Source of the DNA: Halorubrum vacuolatum
GTDB taxonomy: Archaea > Halobacteriota > Halobacteria > Halobacteriales > Haloferacaceae
DNA: 64,000 bases
Assembly: GCF_900188065.1 (NCBI RefSeq)
Contig: NZ_FZNQ01000011.1
Coordinates: forward strand, 38,833-102,832
Direction of reading: 5' to 3'
The notes beneath the pieces are model-generated. The model worked only from the letters and a program-made list of their open reading frames with translations, had not been told where the DNA came from and did not search any database. Below are positions 8,304-16,738 of the stretch, piece after piece. The number at the start of each line of letters is the position of its first letter. Positions within the stretch are counted from its first letter, which is position 1. A program made the position numbers and the translations under genes.

Positions 8304-9112
8304 CGTGTCACCGCTCGCGTGCCGCCGGTGCGTGTCGTCAGCGGAGTGAGGTCCGGATGATCGACGGTCGCCTTGGTCGCACCCGTTAGCCGACGGCGGT
8401 CCCGTTTTGCCTGCCATTGCCGGTGTCGTCGATGGCACAACACGGGGATCGATTCGAGGTCGAGCAGTTTGGCGATGGCGAGTCGATGTTGACCATACGC
8501 CCGCCAGTACAGCGTTCCGTCCCGCCCGATGTCGACGTTTATCTCGTCGGCGCGATCGGCAAGCGTCGGTCGGTCGCGGCCCGCGAGCGTCTCCTGTCGT
8601 CGGTAGCCATCGGTCGAGAGCGACGTATACAGCCGCTCGATCTCTCGGCATCGCGGCTCGAACCCCTCGATGCTGCGGTAGCCCCAGGCGTTGCCGAATC
8701 GCGAGAGCTGCTCACGGAAGGCCGCAAGCAACGCCGTCTCGCGCCACGGCGTCCCCTCCTCGAAGTGTTCACGGAGCCCGCGGACGACCGCACGGTCGGC
8801 GAACCGCTCGGCATGCTGATCCCAGTCGCCGTCGATCACCCGGCCCCACTGGGGTCGTTTCGGCGCGTGCGGAAGCAGGCTTCCGGTGATCGAGGCGGGG
8901 TCCACCTCGATCAGACGGAACGGATGAGCGTCGGTATAGCGCCTTGGCTCAAGCCGTCGTCGCAGTCGGTGTATCCGTCGACACCACGCGATCGGTATCC
9001 GACGGGCCACCGGTTGGGTGAGGCCGTCGCGGACCGCTAGCACGCCGTGAGCTCGAAGGCGTTTCCTAAGCGGGGGCGACTCGGCCGCCACCAACGGGGG
9101 TGACTCACTCAC
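8300..9112 (-). CDS. Haloarchaeal protein with ParB-like C-terminal region
   Basis: This 270-residue basic protein has no recognised name. Residues about 188-234 read DEINVDIGRDGTLYWRAYGQ, then HR and LAIAKLL, then SIPVLCHRRHRQW. That arrangement (strand, G-x-HR box, helix, short IPV strand) matches the ParB/sulfiredoxin-like fold, where the HR box binds nucleotide. The N-terminal half is rich in arginine (RRLEPRRY), suggesting nucleic-acid or acidic-lipid contact. It overlaps the downstream phosphatidyltransferase by 4 bases and the upstream membrane gene by 8 bases. The operon context points to a membrane or polymer-linked role. The ParB assignment is by eye only. Confidence 0.7.
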   Translation of the reverse strand: MSESPPLVAAESPPLRKRLRAHGVLAVRDGLTQPVARRIPIAWCRRIHRLRRRLEPRRYTDAHPFRLIEVDPASITGSLLPHAPKRPQWGRVIDGDWDQHAERFADRAVVRGLREHFEEGTPWRETALLAAFREQLSRFGNAWGYRSIEGFEPRCREIERLYTSLSTDGYRRQETLAGRDRPTLADRADEINVDIGRDGTLYWRAYGQHRLAIAKLLDLESIPVLCHRRHRQWQAKRDRRRLTGATKATVDHPDLTPLTTRTGGTRAVTR

Positions 9113-9476
9113 GGCGGAGCAACACGACGAGCGCCACGATCAACCCGATCTGTGCGAGTTTATCGACCACTTCTATCGTCTCGATCGTCGCGAGCGTCGG
9201 TTCATTAAGCAGGGCCCATAACACGATCTGCCCGGCCGTGAACGGGATCCCGACGAGGTAGACAAGCCGCCGCCGGACGTCGAACAATACGAGCAACACG
9301 CCTCCGATGAACCCGGCAAAGGCGATCAGGAAGCCGATCCCGAAGGGGCTCGTCAACGGCAGGTCTACGACCGCGATAATGAGATGGACGGCTGCGCTCA
9401 CGAGCGCCATCGCGATGGCCCCCCAGTGTAGCGGGGTCAATGAGGCCGTCTCCAAACCGAGGCGGCGAGCGGACAT
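9105..9476 (-). CDS. Small four-helix membrane protein
   Basis: This 123-residue protein is mostly hydrophobic, with about four transmembrane segments (near residues 18-37, 45-66, 70-90 and 104-119). It has a short cytoplasm-like basic patch FDVRRRLV between the second and third. It is the first gene of the minus-strand operon. A TATA-like element at 9498-9504 lies about 25 bases before the ATG, so the message is probably leaderless. It resembles haloarchaeal proteins of unknown function. No signal peptide or catalytic residues are seen. Confidence 0.75.
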   Translation of the reverse strand: MSARRLGLETASLTPLHWGAIAMALVSAAVHLIIAVVDLPLTSPFGIGFLIAFAGFIGGVLLVLFDVRRRLVYLVGIPFTAGQIVLWALLNEPTLATIETIEVVDKLAQIGLIVALVVLLRRE

Positions 9477-9497
9477 GCCGATCCGATGGGACTACGG

Positions 9498-9504
9498 TTA
9501 AAAA
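9498..9504 (-). promoter_or_regulatory. TATA box of the 9.5-6.7 kb minus-strand operon
   Basis: On the minus strand the sequence reads TTTTTAA and is centred 25 bases before the ATG at 9476. That places the start site at the initiation codon, a standard leaderless haloarchaeal promoter. It should drive the four overlapping genes down to 6685. Confidence 0.6.
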
Positions 9505-9661
9505 GGTGTTTTCCCCGAAAACGGCGAACGTTCCATCGGCCGTGAATCGCTGGATTCAGCATTATGCAACATGGTGCTCCGTCGCCGACTCACTGTGGCT
9601 CCGCTCCCCAGCAACGTGCCGGCTTCGTCAATTACTACCCGCCGCGGGTGCCACTCACGGT

Positions 9662-10096
9662 ATGAGTGCTGCCTCGTATCTCCCGTACGCCCTGCTCTCG
9701 ATGGGTGCGTATGCACTCGTCTCCCCGCTCATGCGGGTCGCAACGACCGGTCCCGACGCCATTCCGAGCGACGTCGCCGTCATCATCACGAACCTGATCT
9801 TGGTCGGGCTCGCGGCGAGTATCGTCGTCTACACCGGTCAGGAGGTCACCGGGACGCTCGGTTCCTCGAAACTCCCGCACGTCATCGCGGCCGGGATATT
9901 CCTCGGGATCGGGATCATCGCGCTCTATCGGGCGCTCGCGTTGGGTCCGGTGAGCGTCGTCACCCCGATCTTCGCGATGTTCCTCGTGTTCTCCTCGGTC
10001 ATCGGCATCGTCCTTCTCGGCGAGTCGTTCACGGCACGGAAGGGTATTGGTATCGTGTTCGCGGTGATCGCCGTCTATCTCGTCTCCGGGACGTGA
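9662..10096 (+). CDS. Single-domain EamA/DMT family transporter
   Basis: This 144-residue protein has about five transmembrane segments and the C-terminal EamA pattern, including LYRALALGPVSVVTPI and ARKGIGIVFAVIAVYLVS. It is half the size of a ten-helix DMT permease, like EmrE-related or single EamA-domain proteins that work as dimers. The likely role is export or exchange of a small metabolite or drug; the substrate is unknown. The open frame extends left to 9440 but only the ATG at 9662 gives a normal membrane-protein N-terminus. The neighbour on the left is divergent and a MATE gene follows on the right. Confidence 0.82.
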   Translation: MSAASYLPYALLSMGAYALVSPLMRVATTGPDAIPSDVAVIITNLILVGLAASIVVYTGQEVTGTLGSSKLPHVIAAGIFLGIGIIALYRALALGPVSVVTPIFAMFLVFSSVIGIVLLGESFTARKGIGIVFAVIAVYLVSGT

Positions 10097-10174
10097 GCGT
10101 TCCCGTGGCATCGTCCGCTGATGATCTCCCGTCGGGCCCGGAGGCGGTGACCGCTGCCGGGTAAGGAAGGCCCT

Positions 10175-10180
10175 TTTATA
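10175..10180 (+). promoter_or_regulatory. TATA box of the MATE transporter gene
   Basis: TTTATA lies so that transcription should begin near 10204. This favours the GTG at 10207 as the start of the MATE gene over the GTG at 10198, which would lie upstream of the transcript start. Confidence 0.5.
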
Positions 10181-10206
10181 CCGAGATAAAACTCCCCGTG
10201 TTCGCA

Positions 10207-11649
10207 GTGTCCCGCGTCCCCAACCCGATCCGCCTCGTCGTCCTCTCCATCGGCCTCGCGCTGGCTCGCGCCGGGCTGATCGACCGCCACCGAGTCGTCC
10301 GCACTACGGATCTCGCCTGGCCGCGGATCGTCACCGGTATCGCCCGCATGTCGAAGAACGCCGTCGACGTGGCGATGGTCGGCGTCGCCGTCGGGACCAG
10401 CGCGGTCGCGGGTGTCGGGTTCGCCGGGCCCTTTTGGGGGCTGGCGTTCGCCATCGGTGGCGGCGTCGCCGGCGGAACCATCGCGCTCGTCTCCCAGCGA
10501 TACGGGGCGGAGGCGTTCGCGGAACTCGGGGACGCGGTCCGGGCGAGCGCGCTCCTCGTCGTCCTCATCAGTCTCCCCGTCACCGCCGTCTTCTGGACCA
10601 TACCGCACGAGCTTATCGCGCTTCTCAGCAGCAACGAGCGGGCTATCGGCCTCGGTGCTGAGTACCTTCGGATCGTCGGGCTCGCCGTCCCGCTTGCGGG
10701 ATTGAACCTCGTCGGGAGCCGTATCCTCGTCGGCTGTGATGACGCCTACACCGCCATGCTCGTGCGGGCCGGCGGAGCGGTCGCGAACGTGATACTCACG
10801 GCGTGGCTGGTGCTCGGGCTTGGCTGGGGTGTTGCGGGGGCGGCGATCGGCACCGTCCTCGCGAACGCGACGGTGACCGGGGCCTTCGCGCTCGGGCTCA
10901 CGTGGGGTCGGCTCCCCGGGATCGGCGAGTTCCCCGTGCGGATCGACCCGTTCGGCTCGTATCTGAATCCGGATATGCTCCGGGATCTCGTCGAGATCGG
11001 CCTGCCGGTCGGCCTCCGGAACCTCGTCTGGGTCGTCGCCGAGTTCCCGATGCTCGCCATCGTCGACGTCTTCGGCGAGAACACCGTCGCGGCGTTCGTC
11101 ATCGCCCGCCGTATCTGGGGGATCATGAACACGCCCGGGTGGGGGTTCGGGCTCGCCTCCTCCAGCCTCGTCGGCCAGGAGCTCGGCGTGAACGATACGG
11201 CGGAAGCGGAGGCGTATGCCCGCGACATCATTCGGTTCTCGGTCGCCACCTACCTCGTCTCCGCCGCGCTGATCGCGTCCTTTGCCCCGAACATCGTGCG
11301 GCTCTTCGCGGAGCGCCCGGAGAGTCCCGAGGTGCCCATCGCGGTGACGCTCGTCTACGCGGCGTGCGTGGCGGTGACCTTTCAGGGCGTCTCGGGAGGT
11401 GCCGCGGGCCCGCTCGATGCCGCCGGCGACACGAAGGTGCCGTTCGTGAGTCAGTTCATCGGGATGTTCCTCGTCGCGATCCCGCTCGCGTATATCGGTG
11501 CGACGACGGCGCTCGGGCTCTGGGGGCTCTATCTGGCATTTCTCGCGGAGACGAGCGTGCCAGCGGCGATCAACTACTGGCGCTTCCGATCGGGCAAGTG
11601 GAAGGGTATAAGCGAGGCGTATCGTCCGGACATGGCGCGGAACGATTGA
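10207..11649 (+). CDS. MATE family multidrug/metabolite exporter
   Basis: This protein of about 480 residues has twelve predicted membrane helices in two homologous halves, typical of MATE cation-coupled exporters (NorM/DinF type). Recognisable segments are LAWPRIVTGIARMSKNAVDV near the N-terminus, GGGVAGGTIALVSQRYGA, and LGVNDTAEAEAYARD before the second half. Members export organic cations, drugs or metabolites in exchange for Na+ or H+. GTG at 10207 was chosen from the TATA position; GTG at 10198 adds three residues. The gene stands alone between a DMT transporter and pyrB. A T-run follows the stop at about 11689-11694. Confidence 0.88.
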   Translation: MSRVPNPIRLVVLSIGLALARAGLIDRHRVVRTTDLAWPRIVTGIARMSKNAVDVAMVGVAVGTSAVAGVGFAGPFWGLAFAIGGGVAGGTIALVSQRYGAEAFAELGDAVRASALLVVLISLPVTAVFWTIPHELIALLSSNERAIGLGAEYLRIVGLAVPLAGLNLVGSRILVGCDDAYTAMLVRAGGAVANVILTAWLVLGLGWGVAGAAIGTVLANATVTGAFALGLTWGRLPGIGEFPVRIDPFGSYLNPDMLRDLVEIGLPVGLRNLVWVVAEFPMLAIVDVFGENTVAAFVIARRIWGIMNTPGWGFGLASSSLVGQELGVNDTAEAEAYARDIIRFSVATYLVSAALIASFAPNIVRLFAERPESPEVPIAVTLVYAACVAVTFQGVSGGAAGPLDAAGDTKVPFVSQFIGMFLVAIPLAYIGATTALGLWGLYLAFLAETSVPAAINYWRFRSGKWKGISEAYRPDMARND

Positions 11650-11688
11650 GACGGCGGGGGACGACTGAGAGGGCGAGGGCTGCTTTTT

Positions 11689-11694
11689 GACGGA
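11689..11694 (+). terminator. T-tract terminator candidate after the MATE gene
   Basis: A short CTTTTT-type tract about 40 bases past the MATE stop codon is the kind of U-rich site at which archaeal RNA polymerase stops. There is no stable hairpin. The rest of 11650-11813 holds no other supported feature. Confidence 0.3.
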
Positions 11695-11813
11695 TGGGAT
11701 GCCGACCGTTTCGGATCTCGTAGCGTCGACACAGCCGATATTCACGAGGGTGCATACTGACTGGCGGCCCCCAGCCGGGAGATTCAAGGTCGCTGCCCGC
11801 ACCCTCTCTGACG

Positions 11814-12728
11814 ATGCGTCAGGACCACCTCATCACCGCGACACAGCTCTCGCGGGATGACATCGAGGCGGTGCTCGACCGGGCCCGCAGGATCGCGGCC
11901 GACCCCGCCGCGTTCGCGGACCGGCACGCCGAGACGGTGCTCGCGCTCTGTTTTTTCGAGCCGAGCACGCGAACGAAGATGAGCTTCGATACCGCCGCAA
12001 AGCGGTTGGGGGCGGACACGATCGACATGGGGACCGTCGAGTCCTCGTCGGTGACCAAAGGCGAGTCGCTCGCGGACACCGTCCGCGTCATCGAGGGCTA
12101 CGCCGACGCCATCGTGCTTCGCCATCCGAGCGAGGGCGCGGCGACGCTCGCCGCCGAGTTCGTCGACGTGCCGGTTATCAACGCCGGCGACGGCGCGGGT
12201 CAACACCCCTCACAGACGTTGCTTGATTTATATACCGTTCGGGAGAATCACGGTCTCGACGGGCTGACCGTCGGGATCATGGGCGATCTGAAGTACGGAC
12301 GGACGGTCCACTCGCTGGCGGCGGCGCTCACGAACTTCGACGTCAACCAGCACTTCATTAGCCCCGACTCGCTTCGGCTCCCACGCTCGGTGCGGTTCGA
12401 TCTGCATGAAGCGGGCGCACAGCTGCGTGAACACACGGATCTGGAGGACGTGCTCCCGGAACTCGACGTCCTTTATGTGACCCGGATTCAAAAGGAGCGG
12501 TTCCCCGATGAGAACGAGTACCACCGGGTCGCTGGCCAGTACCGGATCGACGCGGGGACGCTCGCGGACGCACGCGAGGATCTCATCGTGATGCACCCGC
12601 TTCCCCGCGTCGATGAGATCGCCGCCGACGTGGACACCTCCGGTCACGCGCGGTATTTCGAGCAGGCACACAACGGCGTCCCGGTACGAATGGCGCTTTT
12701 GGACACCTTACTGGAGGGCACACAATGA
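11814..12728 (+). CDS. pyrB: Aspartate carbamoyltransferase catalytic subunit
   Basis: This 304-residue protein condenses carbamoyl phosphate and aspartate to carbamoyl aspartate, the committed step of pyrimidine synthesis. The carbamoyl-phosphate site STRT is at 51-54 in [23 protein letters not shown], the aspartate-binding TRIQKERF and the C-terminal HPLPRVDEI are all present. The length matches archaeal PyrB. The stop overlaps the start of pyrI by 4 bases (ATGA), so the two subunits of the cytoplasmic holoenzyme are made together. A GATTCAAGG element about 28 bases upstream could be a weak TATA box. Confidence 0.97.
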   Translation: MRQDHLITATQLSRDDIEAVLDRARRIAADPAAFADRHAETVLALCFFEPSTRTKMSFDTAAKRLGADTIDMGTVESSSVTKGESLADTVRVIEGYADAIVLRHPSEGAATLAAEFVDVPVINAGDGAGQHPSQTLLDLYTVRENHGLDGLTVGIMGDLKYGRTVHSLAAALTNFDVNQHFISPDSLRLPRSVRFDLHEAGAQLREHTDLEDVLPELDVLYVTRIQKERFPDENEYHRVAGQYRIDAGTLADAREDLIVMHPLPRVDEIAADVDTSGHARYFEQAHNGVPVRMALLDTLLEGTQ

Positions 12729-13183
12729 GCGACCACGAACTCCGCGTCTCGAAGATCCGCAACGGAACCGTCATCGACCACGTCGAGGGGGGACAGGCGC
12801 TGAACGTGCTCGCCATCCTCGGGATCGACGGCTCGGAGGGGCTTGGCGTCTCCATCGGCATGAACGTCCCATCCGATCGGCTCGGCCGCAAGGACGTCGT
12901 CAAGGTTGAGGATCGCGAACTCTCCTCCTCGGAGGTCGATGTCCTCTCGCTCATCGCCCCGGAGGCCACCATCAACATCATTCGGGAGTTCGATGTGGTC
13001 GAAAAGAATCGCGTCATTCGGCCGACGCACGTCTCCGGTGTGCTCTCGTGTCCAAACCGGAACTGTATCACCAACGCCGGCGAGCCCGTCGAGACGGAGT
13101 TCGCGGTCGTCGGCAACGGCGTTCGGTGTGGCTACTGTTCGACGATCATTCGCGACGACATCGCTGCACACATCGACGTCTGA
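12725..13183 (+). CDS. pyrI: Aspartate carbamoyltransferase regulatory subunit
   Basis: This 152-residue protein is the allosteric chain of ATCase. It has an N-terminal nucleotide-binding domain ([20 protein letters not shown]) and a C-terminal zinc domain with four cysteines in a C-x4-C ... C-x2-C pattern (CPNRNC at about 110 and CGYC near the end). Such chains bind CTP/ATP and tune PyrB activity. The gene overlaps pyrB by 4 bases. Its presence means the enzyme is likely a regulated dodecamer as in enteric bacteria and other archaea. Confidence 0.96.
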   Translation: MSDHELRVSKIRNGTVIDHVEGGQALNVLAILGIDGSEGLGVSIGMNVPSDRLGRKDVVKVEDRELSSSEVDVLSLIAPEATINIIREFDVVEKNRVIRPTHVSGVLSCPNRNCITNAGEPVETEFAVVGNGVRCGYCSTIIRDDIAAHIDV

Positions 13184-13248
13184 CCGACGGACCGATCGGC
13201 AACGCGTTCGGCGGTAGATTTTAGCCGCCACCCGTTCGATATGTATCC

Positions 13249-13344
13249 ATGAGCAAGAAGGCCAAGCTCGTCCTCGTGCTGTCGCTCGTAGTCCTCGCGT
13301 ACTTCCTTCTCGCCGGCGACAAGGAGCCGGTTGAAGTGGAGTAA
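13249..13344 (+). CDS. 31-residue single-pass membrane microprotein
   Basis: ATG at 13249 opens a short frame: MSKKAKLVLV, then a hydrophobic stretch LSLVVLAYFLL, then an acidic end (AGDKEPVEVE). Basic residues before the helix and acidic residues after it fit one transmembrane segment with the N-terminus inside. An AT-rich element GATTTTAGC at 13217-13225 sits about 28 bases upstream, as a leaderless promoter would. I believe similar tiny proteins occur in other haloarchaea, but no function is known. Confidence 0.6.
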   Translation: MSKKAKLVLVLSLVVLAYFLLAGDKEPVEVE

Positions 13345-13463
13345 CCTGGGTTCACGCCAGTCCGATCGTACCGCCCGGTGACTGCCGAACCGTTGCGCGC
13401 CCATGTCCGCGTCGTTGCGGGTCCATGCCCGCGTTTTTATGACCCGCACCCGTAGCGTTGGGC

Positions 13464-14324
13464 ATGTACGGTGTCGTCACGCGAAACGCCGACGAGGTCG
13501 ACATGGACCCGTTCGACCTGGGATTTTATGAAGTTAAGGACGTCACGGGGCGTGCGGCCGCGCCGCTTCCGAACGCCATCAACATGGTGTCGTGTTTCGG
13601 GGACAACGCGGCCGCGGGCGAGAACGCCGACCTCGTGCCGGTCAACGAACGGGGCGAGCCGGCCAACCGCGACCGCACGTACTTCGATTGGGCCTACGTC
13701 TGCCCGACCCATCCGGAGTATCGTGCCGGGCTGTTGGAGATCATCGACGACTGCGTCGCCGTGAACGACGACGTGCGCCTCGATGACGTGGGCTTTCCGC
13801 GGGAGGGATACTGTCGCTGTGACCGCTGTCGACGGCTCTTTGCCGAGAGCGACCACGACGAGTGGACCGACTGGCGTGCCGCAGTTATCACCGAGTTCGT
13901 CGCCGAGGCGGCCGACCGAATCCCCGGACGGACCCTCCTGACGCTCTACCCCGACCCGTACCCTGGACACCTCCATGCGCGCGCCGGACTCGATATCGAC
14001 GCGCTTGCCGAACACGTCGACGAGTTCGTCGTCCCGGTCTATGACCTCCACTACGGGACGACCTACTGGCTGGAGTCCATCGCACGTGGATTCCGGTCGC
14101 GGCTCGGTGGCGACTACGACGTGCACGGTGCGCCGCCGGAGACGCCGTTTTCGATCGAGCTGTACGCCGTGAACGTCGACGTGGACGACCTGATCCATGC
14201 GACGGCGGTCGCGGAGACCTACGCGAAGGACGTCTTCTTCGGCTACGACGCGAGCAACGCGGCCGCGGCGCTCCGCCGGAAGGCCGCCGACGCCCGGGAG
14301 GGGAAGGTGCACCGGCCGGAGTGA
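13464..14324 (+). CDS. Haloarchaeal protein, probable TIM-barrel hydrolase-like
   Basis: This 286-residue acidic protein has no recognised name. It has a patterned central region of strands and helices: FDWAYVCPTHPEYRAGLLEI, LDDVGFP, a CRCDRC zinc- or metal-binding pair at about residue 116, LLTLYPDPYPGH, and FVVPVYDLHYG. The CPTHPEYR segment and the acidic DDVGFP strand recall bacterial hypothetical glycosidases with a (beta/alpha)8 barrel, in which a strand-end Asp is catalytic. ATG at 13464 was preferred to the TTG at 13458. It is convergent with the ThuA-like gene. The function is not assigned. Confidence 0.7.
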   Translation: MYGVVTRNADEVDMDPFDLGFYEVKDVTGRAAAPLPNAINMVSCFGDNAAAGENADLVPVNERGEPANRDRTYFDWAYVCPTHPEYRAGLLEIIDDCVAVNDDVRLDDVGFPREGYCRCDRCRRLFAESDHDEWTDWRAAVITEFVAEAADRIPGRTLLTLYPDPYPGHLHARAGLDIDALAEHVDEFVVPVYDLHYGTTYWLESIARGFRSRLGGDYDVHGAPPETPFSIELYAVNVDVDDLIHATAVAETYAKDVFFGYDASNAAAALRRKAADAREGKVHRPE

Positions 14325-14370
14325 TCGCGGGCCGGATAGGTTGCGGTCGCGCCGGGTTTATAACCAGCCC

Positions 14371-15114
14371 TCAGTGGACGGTTCGGTCGTCGGAGGTATC
14401 GATCCCCTCTATCGGATCGGCGTTACCGAAGGCGGGGGTCGGCCCGTCGGTGGGCGCGGCCCACTCGACGGCGTTGCAGAGCACCCGCTGGACGTCCTCG
14501 TCGTAATACACCGGATAGGTCTCGTGGCCGGGGCGGAAGTAGAACACGTTGCCCGCGCCGCGCCGATAACAACACCCCGAGCGGAAGATTTCGCCGCCCT
14601 CGAACCAGGAGGAGAAGACGAGCGTGTCGGGTTGCGGGATGTCGAACCGTTCGCCGTACATCTCCGTCTCCTCGAGTTGGATGTACTCGTCGATCCCCTC
14701 GACGATCGGATGGCCGGGCTCGACGACCCAAAGTCGCTCACGTTCGGCCGCCTCACGCCACTTCAACGAACAGGTCGTGCCCATGAGCCGGGTGAATATC
14801 TTGGAGTAGTGGCCCGAATGGAGGACGATCAGCCCCATCCCATCGAGCACGTGTTCGTGAACGCGGTCGACGACCTCGTCGCGGACCTCGTCGTGGGCGG
14901 CGTGGCCCCACCAGGTGAGGACGTCGGTCTCCGCGAGGACCTTCTCGGTCAGCCCGTGCTCGGGACCCTCATCGAGCGTCGCCGTCCGAACCTCGTGGCC
15001 GGCTTCCTCGAAGACGTCGGCGAGGACCGCGTGGATGCCGTCCGGATACACCTCGGCGACGACCTCGCTTTCGCGCTCATGGCGGTACTCGTTCCAAACG
15101 GTTACTCGGACCAT
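14371..15114 (-). CDS. ThuA-like domain protein
   Basis: This 247-residue protein matches the ThuA (trehalose utilisation) family, a class I glutamine-amidotransferase-like fold. It opens with [15 protein letters not shown], then [35 protein letters not shown], and ends with [13 protein letters not shown] followed by [12 protein letters not shown]. ThuA is implicated in keto-trehalose or sugar-derivative metabolism in rhizobia; the archaeal role is unknown. The ATG at 15114 is set by a TATA box 26 bases upstream. The longer frame to 15288 is rejected. Confidence 0.88.
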   Translation of the reverse strand: MVRVTVWNEYRHERESEVVAEVYPDGIHAVLADVFEEAGHEVRTATLDEGPEHGLTEKVLAETDVLTWWGHAAHDEVRDEVVDRVHEHVLDGMGLIVLHSGHYSKIFTRLMGTTCSLKWREAAERERLWVVEPGHPIVEGIDEYIQLEETEMYGERFDIPQPDTLVFSSWFEGGEIFRSGCCYRRGAGNVFYFRPGHETYPVYYDEDVQRVLCNAVEWAAPTDGPTPAFGNADPIEGIDTSDDRTVH

Positions 15115-15137
15115 AGTGAACGTTTTCGGAGATGGCT

Positions 15138-15143
15138 TATAAA
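15138..15143 (-). promoter_or_regulatory. TATA box of the ThuA-like gene
   Basis: On the minus strand TTTATA is centred 26 bases before the ATG at 15114. Transcription should start at the initiation codon, and this fixes the start of that gene. Confidence 0.65.
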
Positions 15144-15208
15144 CATGGGCCTCCCGGCGGGGCGATCGTCCGAGTTGCACCGTGGCGGCTGACGTAAGCG
15201 GGACGTTG

Positions 15209-15607
15209 ATGACCGTCCGTTCCGTAGTATGGAACGTGAACGCACACGACGCGACGACCCCCGGAGAGACACCCGAGCGTCGGTTCAACGGGCCGTGGCT
15301 TCGGATCCTGCTCGCCGCGGTCGTCGGCTGGGGACTCCTATATGGACTCGATCAGCTGTTCCTCTCGCCGGCGACGCCCGCCGGTGCCGCGATCGGGTTC
15401 GGTCACGCCTACATCCTCGCGCCGCTCGTCACCGCCGCGATCCTCCTCGATGCGCTCTCGCTGGCCGAACAGGACGTTGCGGATCTGGGCCTATTTAAAT
15501 GGCTCTACGGCCTCATCGCGCTCTTTGCCCCACCGATCGCGATCATCTACTACCTCCACCGCGAGTGGCTGAAACCCGAACACCCGGAGCTGCTCGGAGC
15601 GATATGA
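15209..15607 (+). CDS. Small membrane protein, three to four helices
   Basis: This protein of about 132 residues has hydrophobic segments at [37 protein letters not shown] and [18 protein letters not shown], and a hydrophilic tail. The start is uncertain: GTG 15182, ATG 15209 and GTG 15236 share the frame, and no clear TATA box decides. Its stop overlaps the start of the MOSC gene (ATATGA), so the two are translationally coupled. No family is recognised. It could anchor or assist the MOSC protein, which is an inference from context only. Confidence 0.7.
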   Translation: MTVRSVVWNVNAHDATTPGETPERRFNGPWLRILLAAVVGWGLLYGLDQLFLSPATPAGAAIGFGHAYILAPLVTAAILLDALSLAEQDVADLGLFKWLYGLIALFAPPIAIIYYLHREWLKPEHPELLGAI

Positions 15608-16182
15608 TGGAGGGGGCGGATTCGCCGGTGGACTCCGCCTCGGGAACGGTCACGTCGTTGGTTACCGCGCCGACCGCCGGCGCCGATCCGGTCCGAAAAG
15701 ACCGGGTTGCGATCGTCGCCGGCGGCGTTGCCGGCGATCGCTACTGTGTGGATGAGGACGTGGGCGGGGAGGGTGGGCACTTCGCGCTGGACGCCTGTGC
15801 GGTGACGCTCGTCGCCGCCGAGGCGCTGGCAGCGGTCCAAGACGCGACCGGGATCGACGTCTCCGACGGCCGTCATCGGCGGAACATCGTCGTCCGTGGC
15901 TTTGGGGAAGGGATGGATGCGCTCCTCGATGCGACGGTCGCGATCGGGGACGCACGCGTACGCCCCACACGCCGGAGACCGCCGTGTGCTCACGTCGAGC
16001 AGCTCGCGGGCGAGGAGGGGCTCGCCTCCGCGCTCTCGGGACGTGGCGGGCTCTGTTGTACGGTGCTCGAACCGGGCGCCGTCGGCGTTGGCGACCCCGT
16101 TCGGATCGTCGAGCCGGATCCCGGGACTGCCGGGGAAGCGATCGCGGCGCGGCTTCGCGAGGCGGCGGACGACGACACCTGA
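15604..16182 (+). CDS. MOSC domain protein
   Basis: This 192-residue protein carries a stand-alone MOSC (molybdenum cofactor sulfurase C-terminal) domain. Its signatures are AGDRYC (about 42-47), ACAVTLVAAEAL, RRNIVVRGFG and the cysteine segment PPCAHVEQL, ending GVGDPVRIVE. MOSC proteins bind molybdopterin or carry sulfur for metal-sulfur cofactors and detoxification (YiiM/YuaD type). It starts inside the stop codon of the preceding membrane gene. A molybdoenzyme (FdhF) is encoded elsewhere in the window, but no direct link is shown. Confidence 0.88.
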   Translation: MMEGADSPVDSASGTVTSLVTAPTAGADPVRKDRVAIVAGGVAGDRYCVDEDVGGEGGHFALDACAVTLVAAEALAAVQDATGIDVSDGRHRRNIVVRGFGEGMDALLDATVAIGDARVRPTRRRPPCAHVEQLAGEEGLASALSGRGGLCCTVLEPGAVGVGDPVRIVEPDPGTAGEAIAARLREAADDDT

Positions 16183-16187
16183 GCCCC

Positions 16188-16643
16188 TCAGCCGGTCTCC
16201 AGCACCTCCACGAGGTTGCCCTCCGGGTCGCGAACGAAGAGTATCTCGGTCCCACTTTCGGTCCGTTTCGGATCACTGATCGTCTCGACTGCCGGATCGA
16301 GGGTCGAATGGAAGACCTCGAGGTCCTCGACGCAGAGTCCGAAATGGACGGCGCCGGATCGGTTGAGCGATGGCGACGGAAGCGGCTCACCCGCCGGCTC
16401 GTACTCGACGAGTTCGAGGCGAACGCCGTCGGCATCGAGGTGGGCGAACGTGCCGGTCGCATCGGGCACACCGACCCCCGACGAAAACGCCTCGCCGCCC
16501 ACGGAGAACTCCGCGATCAGGTCGAAGCCGAAGGTCTCGGTATAAAAATCGACGGCGCGGTCGAGGTCCGCGACGGTGATGCCGACGTGGTGAGCGCGTG
16601 GCTGGGTCGTCGTCTCGTGGTCATCCGCTGCGGGATCGCTCAT
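16188..16643 (-). CDS. VOC family (glyoxalase/bleomycin resistance-like) protein
   Basis: This 151-residue protein has one full vicinal-oxygen-chelate unit pair. AHHVGITVADLDRAVDFYTE begins the first beta-alpha-beta-beta-beta module. GAVHFGLCVEDLE begins the second, which ends FVRDPEGNLVEVLE. Metal ligands are likely H19 (HHVGI), E in RLELVEY, H in VHFGL and E in LVEVLE. Such proteins include lactoylglutathione lyases and methylmalonyl-CoA epimerases; which applies here is not decided. It is convergent with the MOSC gene (5-base gap) and divergent from the riboflavin reductase gene. Confidence 0.87.
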   Translation of the reverse strand: MSDPAADDHETTTQPRAHHVGITVADLDRAVDFYTETFGFDLIAEFSVGGEAFSSGVGVPDATGTFAHLDADGVRLELVEYEPAGEPLPSPSLNRSGAVHFGLCVEDLEVFHSTLDPAVETISDPKRTESGTEILFVRDPEGNLVEVLETG

Positions 16644-16738
16644 GCGGATGCATCGATCGACGGGGGCAAAGCCATGTCGACCGACCGGGCGTCCACGCGA
16701 TCGAAACGACCATTCGGGGTGCGGGCGACCGACCCGAT

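Noticed and set aside
10075..11802. 575-codon open frame on the minus strand opposite the MATE gene
   Set aside because: It is a codon-bias shadow typical of GC-rich haloarchaeal genes. The sequence is a charged, repetitive Arg/Asp/Glu string without domains, while the plus strand encodes a full MATE protein.
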